Origin: Paracoccaceae bacterium
Lineage (GTDB): Bacteria; Pseudomonadota; Alphaproteobacteria; Rhodobacterales; Rhodobacteraceae
Length of the DNA: 38,807 bases
NCBI GenBank assembly: GCA_003550665.1
Contig: PUKW01000048.1
Span: forward strand, 1-38,807
Reading direction: 5' to 3'
The position numbers and the translations under genes were made by a program. Shown here piece by piece: positions 1 to 7,250 of this stretch. How positions within the stretch are numbered: position 1 is the stretch's first letter; every line of letters starts with the position of its first letter. The notes under the pieces were generated by a model. It did not search any database, was not told the DNA's origin, and saw nothing but the letters and a program-made list of their open reading frames with translations.

Positions 1-360
1 CAGCGCGCGCTCGACGAGCTCAAGGATCCGGCGACGCCGCTCGCGCATGGCGCGATGATCCTGTTCGCCGGCGCACTGCTGCTGACGCCCGGATTCCTGA
101 CCGACGCGGTCGGCTTCGCGCTCCTTCTGCCGCCGGTGCGCACCGCATTGCTGCGCCTTGCGATCAGGCGCGGTATCGTCGGGCGCGCGCAGCACCCGTC
201 GGCGGCGGGAGCCGAGGCCGCGCCGGGTTCCGGGCCGCGCGGTCCGGGTTCCGGCCCGCAGCGTGCGGGGCGCGTCGACATCATTGAAGGCGAATTCGAA
301 GAGCACGACTCGCCCCCACGGACCGGCCCGCGCGGCGGTTCCGGCTGGACACGCCATTGA
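1..360 (+). CDS. fxsA: FxsA family cytoplasmic-membrane protein, 5' end outside the window
   Basis: This is the C-terminal part of a small membrane protein. The frame is open from base 1 to the stop at 358-360, so the true start lies upstream. The visible part holds the family's most conserved stretch, a hydrophobic segment with LLLTPGFLTDAVGFALLLPP followed by an arginine-rich turn, then a low-complexity Gly/Pro/Arg/Ser tail ending in an acidic patch. FxsA of E. coli is known for relieving exclusion of phage T7 by the F plasmid when overproduced; its normal role is unknown. In related genomes it commonly lies next to secB, as here. The call rests on the PGFLTD motif and context. The C-terminal tail is poorly conserved in the family and says little. 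Confidence 0.85.
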   Translation, partial: QRALDELKDPATPLAHGAMILFAGALLLTPGFLTDAVGFALLLPPVRTALLRLAIRRGIVGRAQHPSAAGAEAAPGSGPRGPGSGPQRAGRVDIIEGEFEEHDSPPRTGPRGGSGWTRH

Positions 361-428
361 GGCGCGCTCGCCGGGGTGCTAGAGACGTGCCCGACCACGC
401 AGACAGGTTTACCGAGGAGAGACACGAC

Positions 429-959
429 ATGGCCGAGACCGGCAACGGCGCCGCGACGCAGCCCGCAGAGGGCGGCGCGCAGGAGGACAAGCCCAAGGTC
501 AAGATGCAGGTGCTGTCGCAGTATGTGCGCGACCTGTCCTTCGAGAACGCGATGGCGCAGCGCAAGACCAAGCTCGACAAGGTTCAGCCCGACATCCAGG
601 TGTCCGTGGCGCTCGATGCGCGCAAGCGCGACACCGAGAACCAGTATGAGGTGATCCAGAAATACAAGGTGAACTCGACCGACAAGGAGAGCCAAGAGGC
701 GCTCTTCGTGCTCGAGCTCGAATATGCAGGGGTGTTTCAGGTCGAGAACGTCCCGAGCGAGCAGCTGCATCCCTTCCTGCTGATCGAGTGCCCGCGCATG
801 CTGTTCCCCTTCGCCCGGCGCATCATCAGCGACGCGACCCGCGATGGCGGCTTCGCGCCGCTCAATCTCGAGAATATCGATTTTGTCGCGCTCTATCGCC
901 AGCAGATCGCGCGCCAGGCCGAGCAAAAGCAGCAGGAAGGCGCGACGCAGAACGCCTGA
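429..959 (+). CDS. secB: Protein-export chaperone SecB
   Basis: A 176-residue SecB, close to the usual 150-170. SecB is a cytosolic tetramer that keeps preproteins unfolded and hands them to SecA at the Sec translocon. Seen here: the core starting QVLSQYVRDLSFENA, the beta-sheet segment beginning QPDIQVSVALDA, the ECPRMLFPFARRIISDATRDGGF segment that forms part of the substrate groove, and a Gln-rich acidic tail. The start at 429 is preceded by a GAGGAGA ribosome-binding site at 414-420. The frame stays open 24 codons upstream, but that extension is Arg-rich and unlike SecB. It is convergent with dnaQ, with only 4 bp between the stops, so there is no room for a separate terminator. Confidence 0.97.
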   Translation: MAETGNGAATQPAEGGAQEDKPKVKMQVLSQYVRDLSFENAMAQRKTKLDKVQPDIQVSVALDARKRDTENQYEVIQKYKVNSTDKESQEALFVLELEYAGVFQVENVPSEQLHPFLLIECPRMLFPFARRIISDATRDGGFAPLNLENIDFVALYRQQIARQAEQKQQEGATQNA

Positions 960-963
960 GCCG

Positions 964-1665
964 TCAGCCCGCCCGGTTCCATAGGCAATCCTCGCCCAGC
1001 GCCGCGGTCAGCGCGGCGTGGGCCTCGGCCTCGGCCTCGGTGATCCGGGCCGGTAGCGCGCGCGGGCGCTGCCCGGGGCGCGATCCGTCGGCGTCCCCGG
1101 CAGACGCGCCCTCCGCCGCACCCGTGCCGGCGGGTGCGAGTGCGAAATCGGGCTGCCGCCCGCCGATGAGCTGCAGATACACCTCGGCGAGGATGCGCGA
1201 ATCGAGCAGCGCGCCATGGATCTCGCGCGCGCTGTTGTCGATGCCGAAGCGCCGGCAGAGTGCGTCGAGGGACGCCGGCGCACCGGGAAACTTGCGCCGT
1301 GCGATGGCCAGAGTGTCCACCGCCCGCTCGGGCGGCAGACCGTCGCACGAGATCCAGCCAAGCTCGGCATTGATGAACCGCATGTCGAAGGCCGCGTTGT
1401 GAATCACGAGCGGCGCATCGCCGATGAAATCGAGGAAGGCCTGCGCGATGTCCTGGAAGGGTGGCTGCCCAGCGAGAAACGCATCCCCCAGCCCGTGCAC
1501 CTCGAAGGCCTCCTGCGGCATCGGGCGGCCCGGGTTGATGTATTGGTGATAGTTACGCCCCGTCGGGACATGGTTGATCAGCTCGACGCCACCGATCTCG
1601 ACGATCCGGTGGCCCTCATCCGGGCTCAGGCCGGTCGTTTCGGTATCGAGAACGATCTCACGCAT
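964..1665 (-). CDS. dnaQ: DNA polymerase III epsilon subunit (3'-5' proofreading exonuclease)
   Basis: A 233-residue DEDDh exonuclease, the proofreading subunit of the replicative polymerase. Exo I is DTETTG at residues 7-12 (the catalytic Asp and Glu), Exo II is HNAAFD near 89-94, and Exo III is HGALLDS at 150-156, with the H and D expected of the DEDDh class. The remaining C-terminal part is Ala/Pro/Gly-rich and would correspond to the flexible linker and the segment that binds the alpha subunit. It is last in the minus-strand run maf-aroE-coaE-dnaQ; its start overlaps the end of coaE by 8 bp, which suggests coupled translation. The coaE-dnaQ-secB neighbourhood is common in alphaproteobacteria. 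Confidence 0.95.
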   Translation of the reverse strand: MREIVLDTETTGLSPDEGHRIVEIGGVELINHVPTGRNYHQYINPGRPMPQEAFEVHGLGDAFLAGQPPFQDIAQAFLDFIGDAPLVIHNAAFDMRFINAELGWISCDGLPPERAVDTLAIARRKFPGAPASLDALCRRFGIDNSAREIHGALLDSRILAEVYLQLIGGRQPDFALAPAGTGAAEGASAGDADGSRPGQRPRALPARITEAEAEAHAALTAALGEDCLWNRAG

Positions 1666-2263
1666 CGCGACCCTCTGTGAGTATGCGGATCAGGTCCTGC
1701 ACATCGCGGCGCGTCTGGTCAATGCTGCGCGTCTCGATGACATGATCGGCGCGGGCGCGCTTCTCGGCGTCGGGCATCTGGCGGGCGAGCAGCGTGTCGA
1801 GCTGCGCCTCCGTCATGCCGGGGCGGTCGAGCACGCGGGCGCGCTGAACCTCGGCGGGCGCGGTCACGACCAGGCTCGCGTCCATCTGTGCGTCGAGCCC
1901 GGTCTCGAAAAGCAGCGGGATATCGAACACCGCGAGCGGCGCCCCGGAGCGGCGGCTCGCGTCGATGAAAGCGGCGCGATCCTCTGCCAGGAGCGGATGC
2001 ACGATCGCCTCGAGCCGTTGCAAAGCGCCGGGATCGTCCCGAAGCCGCGCGCGCAACGCATCGCGCGACACGGCGCCGTCGATGACAGCATCGGGAAAGG
2101 CGGCCCGGATCGGCTCGACGGCCGGCCCGCCCGCCGCATAGATGCGGTGCACGGCGGCGTCGGCATCCCAGACCGGCATGCCGGCCTCAGAAAACAGCGC
2201 CGCCGTGGTCGACTTGCCCATGCCGATCGACCCCGTCAGACCGAGCAGTAACGGCCGCTTCAT
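1658..2263 (-). CDS. coaE: Dephospho-CoA kinase
   Basis: Catalyses the last step of coenzyme A synthesis, ATP-dependent phosphorylation of the 3' hydroxyl of dephospho-CoA. The 201-residue protein opens with the Walker A loop GSIGMGKST (residues 11-19), followed by the family's DADAAVH segment, a mid-protein RLEAIVHPLL motif, and FDIPLLFETG, all typical of CoaE. I chose the ATG at 2263 because it overlaps the aroE stop in an ATGA arrangement and gives the normal N terminus; the longer open frame would add 19 Arg/Pro-rich residues. It is third in the four-gene minus-strand operon. Confidence 0.95.
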   Translation of the reverse strand: MKRPLLLGLTGSIGMGKSTTAALFSEAGMPVWDADAAVHRIYAAGGPAVEPIRAAFPDAVIDGAVSRDALRARLRDDPGALQRLEAIVHPLLAEDRAAFIDASRRSGAPLAVFDIPLLFETGLDAQMDASLVVTAPAEVQRARVLDRPGMTEAQLDTLLARQMPDAEKRARADHVIETRSIDQTRRDVQDLIRILTEGRDA

Positions 2264-3093
2264 GACGCGAGCACCGCGCGGCGCAGCGACGGGTCGACCT
2301 CGGGCCGGAGCCCGAACCACGCTTCGAACCCCGGCACCGCCTGGTGCAGGAGCATCCCGAGACCGTCGACCGTGCGCAGGCCCCGCGCCGTGGCATCCGT
2401 CAGAAACGGCGTCTGCAGCGGGGCATAGACGAGGTCCGTGACGAGCGCCCCCGCCGCGAGCGCCGCGGCGGGCAGATGGAGCGCGGGCTGCCCCGACATG
2501 CCGAGCGATGTCGTATTGACCACGGTCGCAGCATCCGCCACGAGCGCCTCCGGATCGTCCCAGTCGACCACCGTCACGGCCGGACCGAAGGCGTCGCGCA
2601 AGGCTTCCGCGCGCTCGCGCGAGCGATTCGCGATTCGCAGCTCGGGCGCGCCAGCATCGAGCAGACCCGCTACCACGGCGCGCGCCGCGCCGCCCGCCCC
2701 GAATACCGCCGCAGGCCCCGCGGCGGCGTTCCAGCCAGATGCCGACTGGCGCAGATTTTCGATGAACCCGTAACCATCGGTGTTGTCGGCCTCAAGCGCC
2801 CCGCCCGAAACGAAGGTCAGCGTATTCGCCGCACCGATGCGGGCCGCGCGATCGGTGACGCGATCGGCGAGTGCGAGCGCGGCTTCCTTGTGCGGGATGG
2901 TGGCGTTGACCCCGCGAAACCCCATGCGCGGCAGCGCGCGCAGCACCTCGGCCAGATCCGCCGGTTCGACCTCGAGCGGCACGTAATGCCCGGCGATCCC
3001 GTAGCGGCGAAGCCAGTGGCCGTGCAGCCGCGGCGAGCGGCTATGGGCAATGGGCGATCCGAGAACGCCGGCGAGCGGGATGGCTTCACTCAC
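2260..3093 (-). CDS. aroE: Shikimate dehydrogenase (NADP+)
   Basis: Reduces 3-dehydroshikimate to shikimate in aromatic amino-acid and folate precursor synthesis. Visible are the shikimate-binding SRSP at residues 18-21, the NATIPHK segment carrying the catalytic lysine, NTDGYGF with the conserved Asp, and the NADP-binding glycine loop GAGGAARAV. The length of 277 residues is normal. The chosen start is GTG at 3093, whose last two bases are shared with the maf stop (GTGA overlap); this gives the expected N terminus and matches the 4-bp overlap at the other end with coaE. An ATG at 3111 is possible but would overlap maf by 22 bp. Confidence 0.95.
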   Translation of the reverse strand: MSEAIPLAGVLGSPIAHSRSPRLHGHWLRRYGIAGHYVPLEVEPADLAEVLRALPRMGFRGVNATIPHKEAALALADRVTDRAARIGAANTLTFVSGGALEADNTDGYGFIENLRQSASGWNAAAGPAAVFGAGGAARAVVAGLLDAGAPELRIANRSRERAEALRDAFGPAVTVVDWDDPEALVADAATVVNTTSLGMSGQPALHLPAAALAAGALVTDLVYAPLQTPFLTDATARGLRTVDGLGMLLHQAVPGFEAWFGLRPEVDPSLRRAVLAS

Positions 3094-3689
3094 GTCTCGA
3101 TGACCCCGCATTGTCCCAGATACCCGATCAGCGAGAGCAGCGGCAGCCCGAGAATGGCATGATAGGACCCGTCGATCCGGGCAAACAGGCGCACCCCTTC
3201 GGCCTCGATCCGGAACCCACCGACCGAGCCCGAGACATCCTCCCAGTTGCGCGCAACATAGCTGTCGAGATAGGCGTCCGAGAGCTTGCGCATCAGGAGC
3301 TGTGCCGTCTCGACCGCGCGCCATTGCGGCGCGCCGTCCCTGTAGATGACCGCCGCGGAGACGAGCTGCGGGCCGCAGTCGCGCATCCGCGCGAGCTGCG
3401 CGCGCAACACCTCGGGGCTTTCAGGTTTGGCAAGGATGGCGCCATCGAGGACAAGCACCTGATCGGCGCCGACGACCATCGCCTCGGGGGCGCGCGCCGA
3501 GATCTTGCGAGCCTTGTGCTCGGCGAGCGCGTCGGCAATGTCGCGCGGTGACGCCCCCTCTTCCTCGAGCGCGGCGCGAAGTCCCGCCTCGTCGATATCC
3601 GCAGCCCGGCAGGTCACGGCGATCCCGGCACCTTCGAGGAGCTGGCGGCGGATCGGGGATCGGGAGGCGAGGATCAGGTCGGGCGCCAT
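3090..3689 (-). CDS. Maf/YceF-like nucleoside triphosphate pyrophosphatase
   Basis: A 199-residue Maf-fold house-cleaning pyrophosphatase that hydrolyses non-canonical or modified nucleoside triphosphates to monophosphates. The N-terminal signature is LILASRSPIRRQLL (residues 5-18). GADQVLVLDG near residue 73 resembles the YceF branch (m7GTP) rather than the YhdE branch, which has ADTVV there; assigning the substrate this way is inference. The conserved SVGGFRIEAEG and GLPLLSLI segments are present. It is the first gene of the minus-strand run maf-aroE-coaE-dnaQ, whose promoter must lie in the origin-like region just upstream, so transcription of this operon moves away from the putative oriC. 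Confidence 0.93.
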   Translation of the reverse strand: MAPDLILASRSPIRRQLLEGAGIAVTCRAADIDEAGLRAALEEEGASPRDIADALAEHKARKISARAPEAMVVGADQVLVLDGAILAKPESPEVLRAQLARMRDCGPQLVSAAVIYRDGAPQWRAVETAQLLMRKLSDAYLDSYVARNWEDVSGSVGGFRIEAEGVRLFARIDGSYHAILGLPLLSLIGYLGQCGVIET

Positions 3690-3881
3690 GGGGAAAAGCC
3701 TGTTGATGAAGCACGCCGAGCCATCGGGACAGGGCGCACGCGGCGGTGATTGCAGCCCCGGGAGTTGCGTGAAGCGGGATCAAAGTCAAGTACGGGGTCC
3801 GGTCATCCACATGGGACAACATCGCGCGACACCTTGTGGACAAGCGCCCCTCCGCTGCGAAACGGAGAAACCATACAGATG

Positions 3882-3896
3882 TTAATCCTTGCTTAA
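3882..3896. promoter_or_regulatory. Candidate CtrA-binding site (TTAA-N7-TTAA) in the origin region
   Basis: TTAA at 3882-3885, seven bases, then TTAA at 3893-3896, the full two-half-site spacing recognised by the alphaproteobacterial cell-cycle regulator CtrA. It sits at the left edge of the AT-rich block. In Caulobacter, CtrA binds such sites in its origin and blocks initiation; whether that happens in this organism is inference. A chance occurrence in AT-rich DNA is possible. Confidence 0.5.
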
Positions 3897-3954
3897 GACC
3901 TTTCAAATATCTGAATTAAAAATAAAAATTAAGGGTATGTCGAACTTTCCAGAG

Positions 3955-3975
3955 TTATCGACAGTGTTATCCACA
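3955..3975 (+). promoter_or_regulatory. Pair of DnaA boxes next to the AT-rich element
   Basis: TTATCGACA at 3955-3963 (one mismatch from TTATNCACA) and the perfect TTATCCACA at 3967-3975 are in the same orientation, 12 bp apart start to start, and 15-35 bp from the AT-rich block. This is how initiator boxes are usually placed beside a DNA-unwinding element. Confidence 0.75.
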
Positions 3976-4092
3976 ATGCGCCTTGATGTGCATGCACCAG
4001 TTGATGAACCGGTAATTCCACTTCCCCCCAGCGCCATCATCATCATCATCTTTCTCTTCATTCTTTATAGGTGTAGGACCCGAGGAGGCACC

Positions 4093-4557
4093 ATGACGGG
4101 ATCCGACATGACCGATCTGCTCTGGAGCGCGTATCCGTGGGTGAAGGCGGGACATATCATGGCGGTGATCGCCTGGATGGCCGGGCTGTTCTACCTGCCG
4201 CGTCTCTACGTCTATCACGTCGAACGCGGCTGGGACGCGGAACCGACGCGTGCGCTGTTCGAGACGATGGAGGAACGGCTGCTTCGCGTGATCATGAACC
4301 CGGCGATGATCGCGAGCTGGGGCTTCGGCCTCATCCTGGTGGCCACGCCGGGGCTGATCGACTGGTCGATGATCTGGCCCTGGCTCAAGGCCGTCGGGAT
4401 CGCGGCGATGACATGGTTCCACATGTGGCTGGCCGGGCAGCGCCGCAAACTCATGGCCGGCGACGATGTCCTGACGGGTCGCGGATACCGGATGATGAAC
4501 GAAGTCCCGACGCTGCTGATGGTGCTCATCGTTGTGTCCGTGGTGGTCAAGTTCTGA
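4093..4557 (+). CDS. hemJ: Protoporphyrinogen IX oxidase HemJ
   Basis: An integral membrane protein of 154 residues, the usual HemJ length, with about four hydrophobic helices. HemJ oxidises protoporphyrinogen IX to protoporphyrin IX in haem and chlorophyll synthesis and replaces HemG or HemY in most alphaproteobacteria. Conserved features are the first helix with KAGHIMAVIAWMAGLFYLPR (residues 18-37, including the conserved His21), MEERLLRVIMNPAM (59-72), and the C-terminal MNEVPTLLM before the last helix, ending in VVKF. The ATG at 4093 has a GAGGAGG ribosome-binding site at 4082-4088; upstream in-frame ATGs would add a 68-residue non-homologous leader running through the origin-like region. 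It is the first gene rightward from the putative origin, 109 bp before rho. Confidence 0.93.
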   Translation: MTGSDMTDLLWSAYPWVKAGHIMAVIAWMAGLFYLPRLYVYHVERGWDAEPTRALFETMEERLLRVIMNPAMIASWGFGLILVATPGLIDWSMIWPWLKAVGIAAMTWFHMWLAGQRRKLMAGDDVLTGRGYRMMNEVPTLLMVLIVVSVVVKF

Positions 4558-4597
4558 GGTGCGTTGACTCGCCCGGGCGACGGGTGTAGCGGGACTT

Positions 4598-4613
4598 CGG
4601 GCAGTTCTGCCCG
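4598..4613. repeat. Perfect palindrome in the rho leader
   Basis: CGGGCAG (4598-4604), two bases, then CTGCCCG (4607-4613), a perfect 7-bp inverted repeat in the gap between hemJ and rho. The 2-base loop is too short for an ideal RNA hairpin, so it could be a protein-binding palindrome or a stem with a few opened pairs. There is no T-run after it. A TTGACT hexamer at 4564-4569 upstream could be a -35 element for rho, but I see no good -10. Confidence 0.4.
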
Positions 4614-4666
4614 CATCTCCCAGCGTCTGTGACCATGCGGCGTCACGAACCCACGGAATTCCCCAG

Positions 4667-5938
4667 ATGACCGAGCAACAAGTGAACCTGTCCGACCTCA
4701 AGGCGAAGAGCCCGGCGGACCTTCTCTCGATGGCGGAGGACCTCGAGATCGAGAACGCGCCCTCCATGCGCAAGGGCGAGATGATGTTCTCGATCCTCAA
4801 GGAGCGCGCCGAGGATGGCTGGGAGATCTCGGGCGACGGGGTGCTCGAGGTTCTGCAGGACGGTTTCGGCTTCCTGCGATCCCCCGAGGCCAATTACCTG
4901 CCGGGTCCGGACGACATCTACCTGTCGCCGGACATGATCCGCAGGTTCTCGGTGCATACCGGGGACACGATCGAGGGTCTAATCCAGGCGCCGCGAGACA
5001 ACGAGCGCTATTTCTCGATGACGCGGGTGACGAAGATCAATTTCGAGGAGCCCGAGCGCGCCCGCCACAAGGTGCATTTCGATAACCTGACGCCGCTCTA
5101 CCCGGATGAGCGGCTTCACATGGAAACGGATGATCCGGCGACGCGGGACCGCTCGGCGCGGATCATCGACATCGTCTCACCGCTCGGGAAAGGGCAGCGC
5201 GGTCTCATCGTCGCGCCGCCGCGCACCGGCAAGACCGTCCTGCTGCAGAACATCGCGCATTCGATCGAGAAGAATCACCCCGATTGTTACCTGATCGTGC
5301 TGCTTATCGATGAACGTCCCGAAGAGGTCACCGACATGCAGCGCAGCGTCAAGGGCGAGGTGGTGGCCTCGACCTTCGATGAGCCCGCGACGCGACACGT
5401 CGCGGTCGCCGAAATGGTCATCGAGAAGGCGAAGCGGCTCGTCGAGCACAAGCGCGACGTGGTGATCCTGCTCGATTCGATCACGCGGCTCGGGCGGGCC
5501 TTCAATACCGTGGTGCCGAGTTCGGGTAAGGTGCTCACGGGCGGCGTGGACGCCAACGCGCTGCAGAGGCCGAAGCGGTTCTTCGGCGCGGCGCGCAACA
5601 TCGAGGAAGGTGGGTCGCTGACCATCATCTCGACGGCGCTGATCGATACCGGCAGTCGCATGGACGAGGTCATCTTCGAGGAATTCAAGGGCACCGGCAA
5701 CTCGGAGATCGTGCTCGACCGCAAGGTGGCCGACAAGCGCATTTTCCCCGCCATGGACATCCTCAAGTCCGGGACGCGCAAGGAAGAGCTGTTGATGGAC
5801 AAGGGCGATCTGCAAAAGACGTTCGTCCTGCGGCGCATCCTGAACCCGATGGGGACGACCGACGCGATCGAGTTCCTGATCTCGAAACTCAAGCAGACCA
5901 AGACGAACGCGGAATTCTTCGACTCGATGAACTCGTGA
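4667..5938 (+). CDS. rho: Transcription termination factor Rho
   Basis: A 423-residue Rho, the hexameric RNA-dependent ATPase that terminates transcription. The N-terminal domain starts with [14 protein letters not shown]. The cold-shock-like primary RNA-binding site includes DGFGFLR (residues 65-71). The ATPase core has the Walker A region PPRTGKT (184-190), the [16 protein letters not shown] Walker B segment, and the [22 protein letters not shown] stretch that covers the Q and R loops. No large N-terminal insertion is present. It follows hemJ by 109 bp and precedes mnmE by 19 bp, so it may be cotranscribed with the mnmE-parB run. The spacer before it carries a palindrome noted separately. 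Confidence 0.98.
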   Translation: MTEQQVNLSDLKAKSPADLLSMAEDLEIENAPSMRKGEMMFSILKERAEDGWEISGDGVLEVLQDGFGFLRSPEANYLPGPDDIYLSPDMIRRFSVHTGDTIEGLIQAPRDNERYFSMTRVTKINFEEPERARHKVHFDNLTPLYPDERLHMETDDPATRDRSARIIDIVSPLGKGQRGLIVAPPRTGKTVLLQNIAHSIEKNHPDCYLIVLLIDERPEEVTDMQRSVKGEVVASTFDEPATRHVAVAEMVIEKAKRLVEHKRDVVILLDSITRLGRAFNTVVPSSGKVLTGGVDANALQRPKRFFGAARNIEEGGSLTIISTALIDTGSRMDEVIFEEFKGTGNSEIVLDRKVADKRIFPAMDILKSGTRKEELLMDKGDLQKTFVLRRILNPMGTTDAIEFLISKLKQTKTNAEFFDSMNS

Positions 5939-5957
5939 GGCGGAACCGCCAGGCCGG

Positions 5958-7250
5958 ATGATGGATACGATCTTCGCACCGGCGACAGCGCAGGGTAAGG
6001 CGGGGGTGGCGATCGTCCGGCTTTCGGGGCCGGAGGCCTGGGCCGCGGTCGCGCGCCTCACGCCGCGCCTTCCGTCGCCGCGGGTTGCGTCGCTGAGGCG
6101 TCTGAGCGACGCGAGTGGCGATCTGCTCGACGAGGCGTTGCTCCTGCTTTTCGATGAAGGTCAAAGCTTTACCGGCGAGGAGATGGCGGAGCTGCACCTG
6201 CATGGGAGCCATGCGGTGGTCAAGGCCGTGCTTGAAATCCTGGGTGGTATGCCGGGGCTGCGGATCGCAGCGCCCGGCGAATTCACGCGGCGCGCCTTTC
6301 ACAACGGACGGCTCGATCTGACGCAAGTGGAAGGGCTTGCGGATCTGATCGAAGCGGAAACGCAGGCGCAGAGAAAACAGGCGTCGCGCGTTCTGTCGGG
6401 AGCGATTGGCGCGCGCGCCGCCGAGTGGCGCGGCCGGCTCCTGCGCGGCCGGGCCCTCATCGAGGCGATGATCGATTTTGCCGATGACGAATTGCCGGAT
6501 GGGCTGATCGAGCGCGCAGTGGATGAGATACGTCCTGTGCTCGCGTCGATGCAGCAGGAGCTGGCGGGATCGGCGGCTGCGGAGCGCATCCGTGACGGCT
6601 TCGAAGTCGCGATCGTGGGGCCGCCGAATGCCGGGAAATCCACTCTTTTGAATGCGATAGCCGGGCGCGACGCCGCGATTACCTCGGAGCATGCAGGCAC
6701 CACGCGCGACGTGCTGGAGGTGCGCCTCGAACTCGTCGGCCATGCCGTGACACTGCTCGATATGGCCGGGTTGCGCGAAAGTGCTGACGCCGTCGAGAAG
6801 CTTGGTGTCGCGCGGGCGAAGGCGCGCGCTGCGGCGGCGGATCTGCGCGTCTTTTTGCTGCCGGATGCAGGATGCATGACCGAAGTCGCGGTCGAGGACG
6901 ACGATATCGTGGTGCGCGCCAAGGGCGATCGGGTCGCCGAGGATGTCTTCAAGGTGTCCGGTCTGACGGGTGAGGGGGTCGAGGAGCTGCTCGCGGCGAT
7001 TGGCCGCGTCCTCGGGTCGCGTGTCGCGGGCGCGGCGACGATCACGCATGCGCGACATGCGTCCGGCTTGCGGGTGGCGACGGAGATGCTGGAGCGGATC
7101 GTCGCGGATGGCGGCGGGGCGGGCCGGGAACCAGAACTGATTGCCGAAGACCTCCGCTCCGTAATCCATACGCTTGACTCGCTTGTCGGTCGGGTCGATG
7201 TGGAGGAGATCCTGGGCGAGATCTTCGGGACTTTCTGTATCGGGAAATGA
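5958..7250 (+). CDS. mnmE: tRNA modification GTPase MnmE (TrmE)
   Basis: With MnmG it places the cmnm5 or nm5 group on the wobble uridine of certain tRNAs. The 430-residue protein has the N-terminal folate-binding domain starting [20 protein letters not shown], a helical domain, an inserted GTPase domain, and the C-terminal FCIGK whose cysteine is conserved in the family. GTPase motifs: G1 GPPNAGKST (221-229), G2 around TTRD (248-251), G3 DMAGL (268-272), where the family usually has DTAG. The expected G4 NKxD reads AKGD (321-324), so the Asn is missing. The first of two adjacent ATGs (5958 or 5961) could be the start. The stop overlaps the mnmG start as ATGA. Confidence 0.96.
   Translation: MMDTIFAPATAQGKAGVAIVRLSGPEAWAAVARLTPRLPSPRVASLRRLSDASGDLLDEALLLLFDEGQSFTGEEMAELHLHGSHAVVKAVLEILGGMPGLRIAAPGEFTRRAFHNGRLDLTQVEGLADLIEAETQAQRKQASRVLSGAIGARAAEWRGRLLRGRALIEAMIDFADDELPDGLIERAVDEIRPVLASMQQELAGSAAAERIRDGFEVAIVGPPNAGKSTLLNAIAGRDAAITSEHAGTTRDVLEVRLELVGHAVTLLDMAGLRESADAVEKLGVARAKARAAAADLRVFLLPDAGCMTEVAVEDDDIVVRAKGDRVAEDVFKVSGLTGEGVEELLAAIGRVLGSRVAGAATITHARHASGLRVATEMLERIVADGGGAGREPELIAEDLRSVIHTLDSLVGRVDVEEILGEIFGTFCIGK

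Larger units (their letters stand above)
3690..4092. other. Probable chromosomal replication origin (oriC), intergenic
   Basis: A 403-bp stretch without a convincing gene between divergent maf and hemJ. It contains a 60-bp AT-rich block at 3881-3940 (45 of 60 bases A or T by hand count, in a GC-rich window), which would suit a DNA-unwinding element. One perfect DnaA box, TTATCCACA, lies at 3967-3975. Three one-mismatch boxes are at 3955-3963 (TTATCGACA), 3803-3811 (TCATCCACA) and 3835-3843 (TTGTCCACA on the minus strand). A TTAA-N7-TTAA CtrA-type site is at 3882-3896 and a 10-bp palindrome GTGCATGCAC at 3988-3997. Divergent flanking operons and two parS sites within 6 kb fit an origin. Promoters for maf and hemJ must also be here. 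Origin status is inferred from these signals, not proven. Confidence 0.75.

Noticed and set aside
4035-4049. Run of CAT triplets before hemJ, resembling a short tandem repeat
   Set aside because: Five triplets only, not a CRISPR or a significant microsatellite; probably chance.
3889-4092. A 68-residue N-terminal extension of hemJ starting at an upstream ATG
   Set aside because: It would run through the AT-rich origin-like region, has no resemblance to HemJ, and the ATG at 4093 has a strong ribosome-binding site and gives the normal family length.
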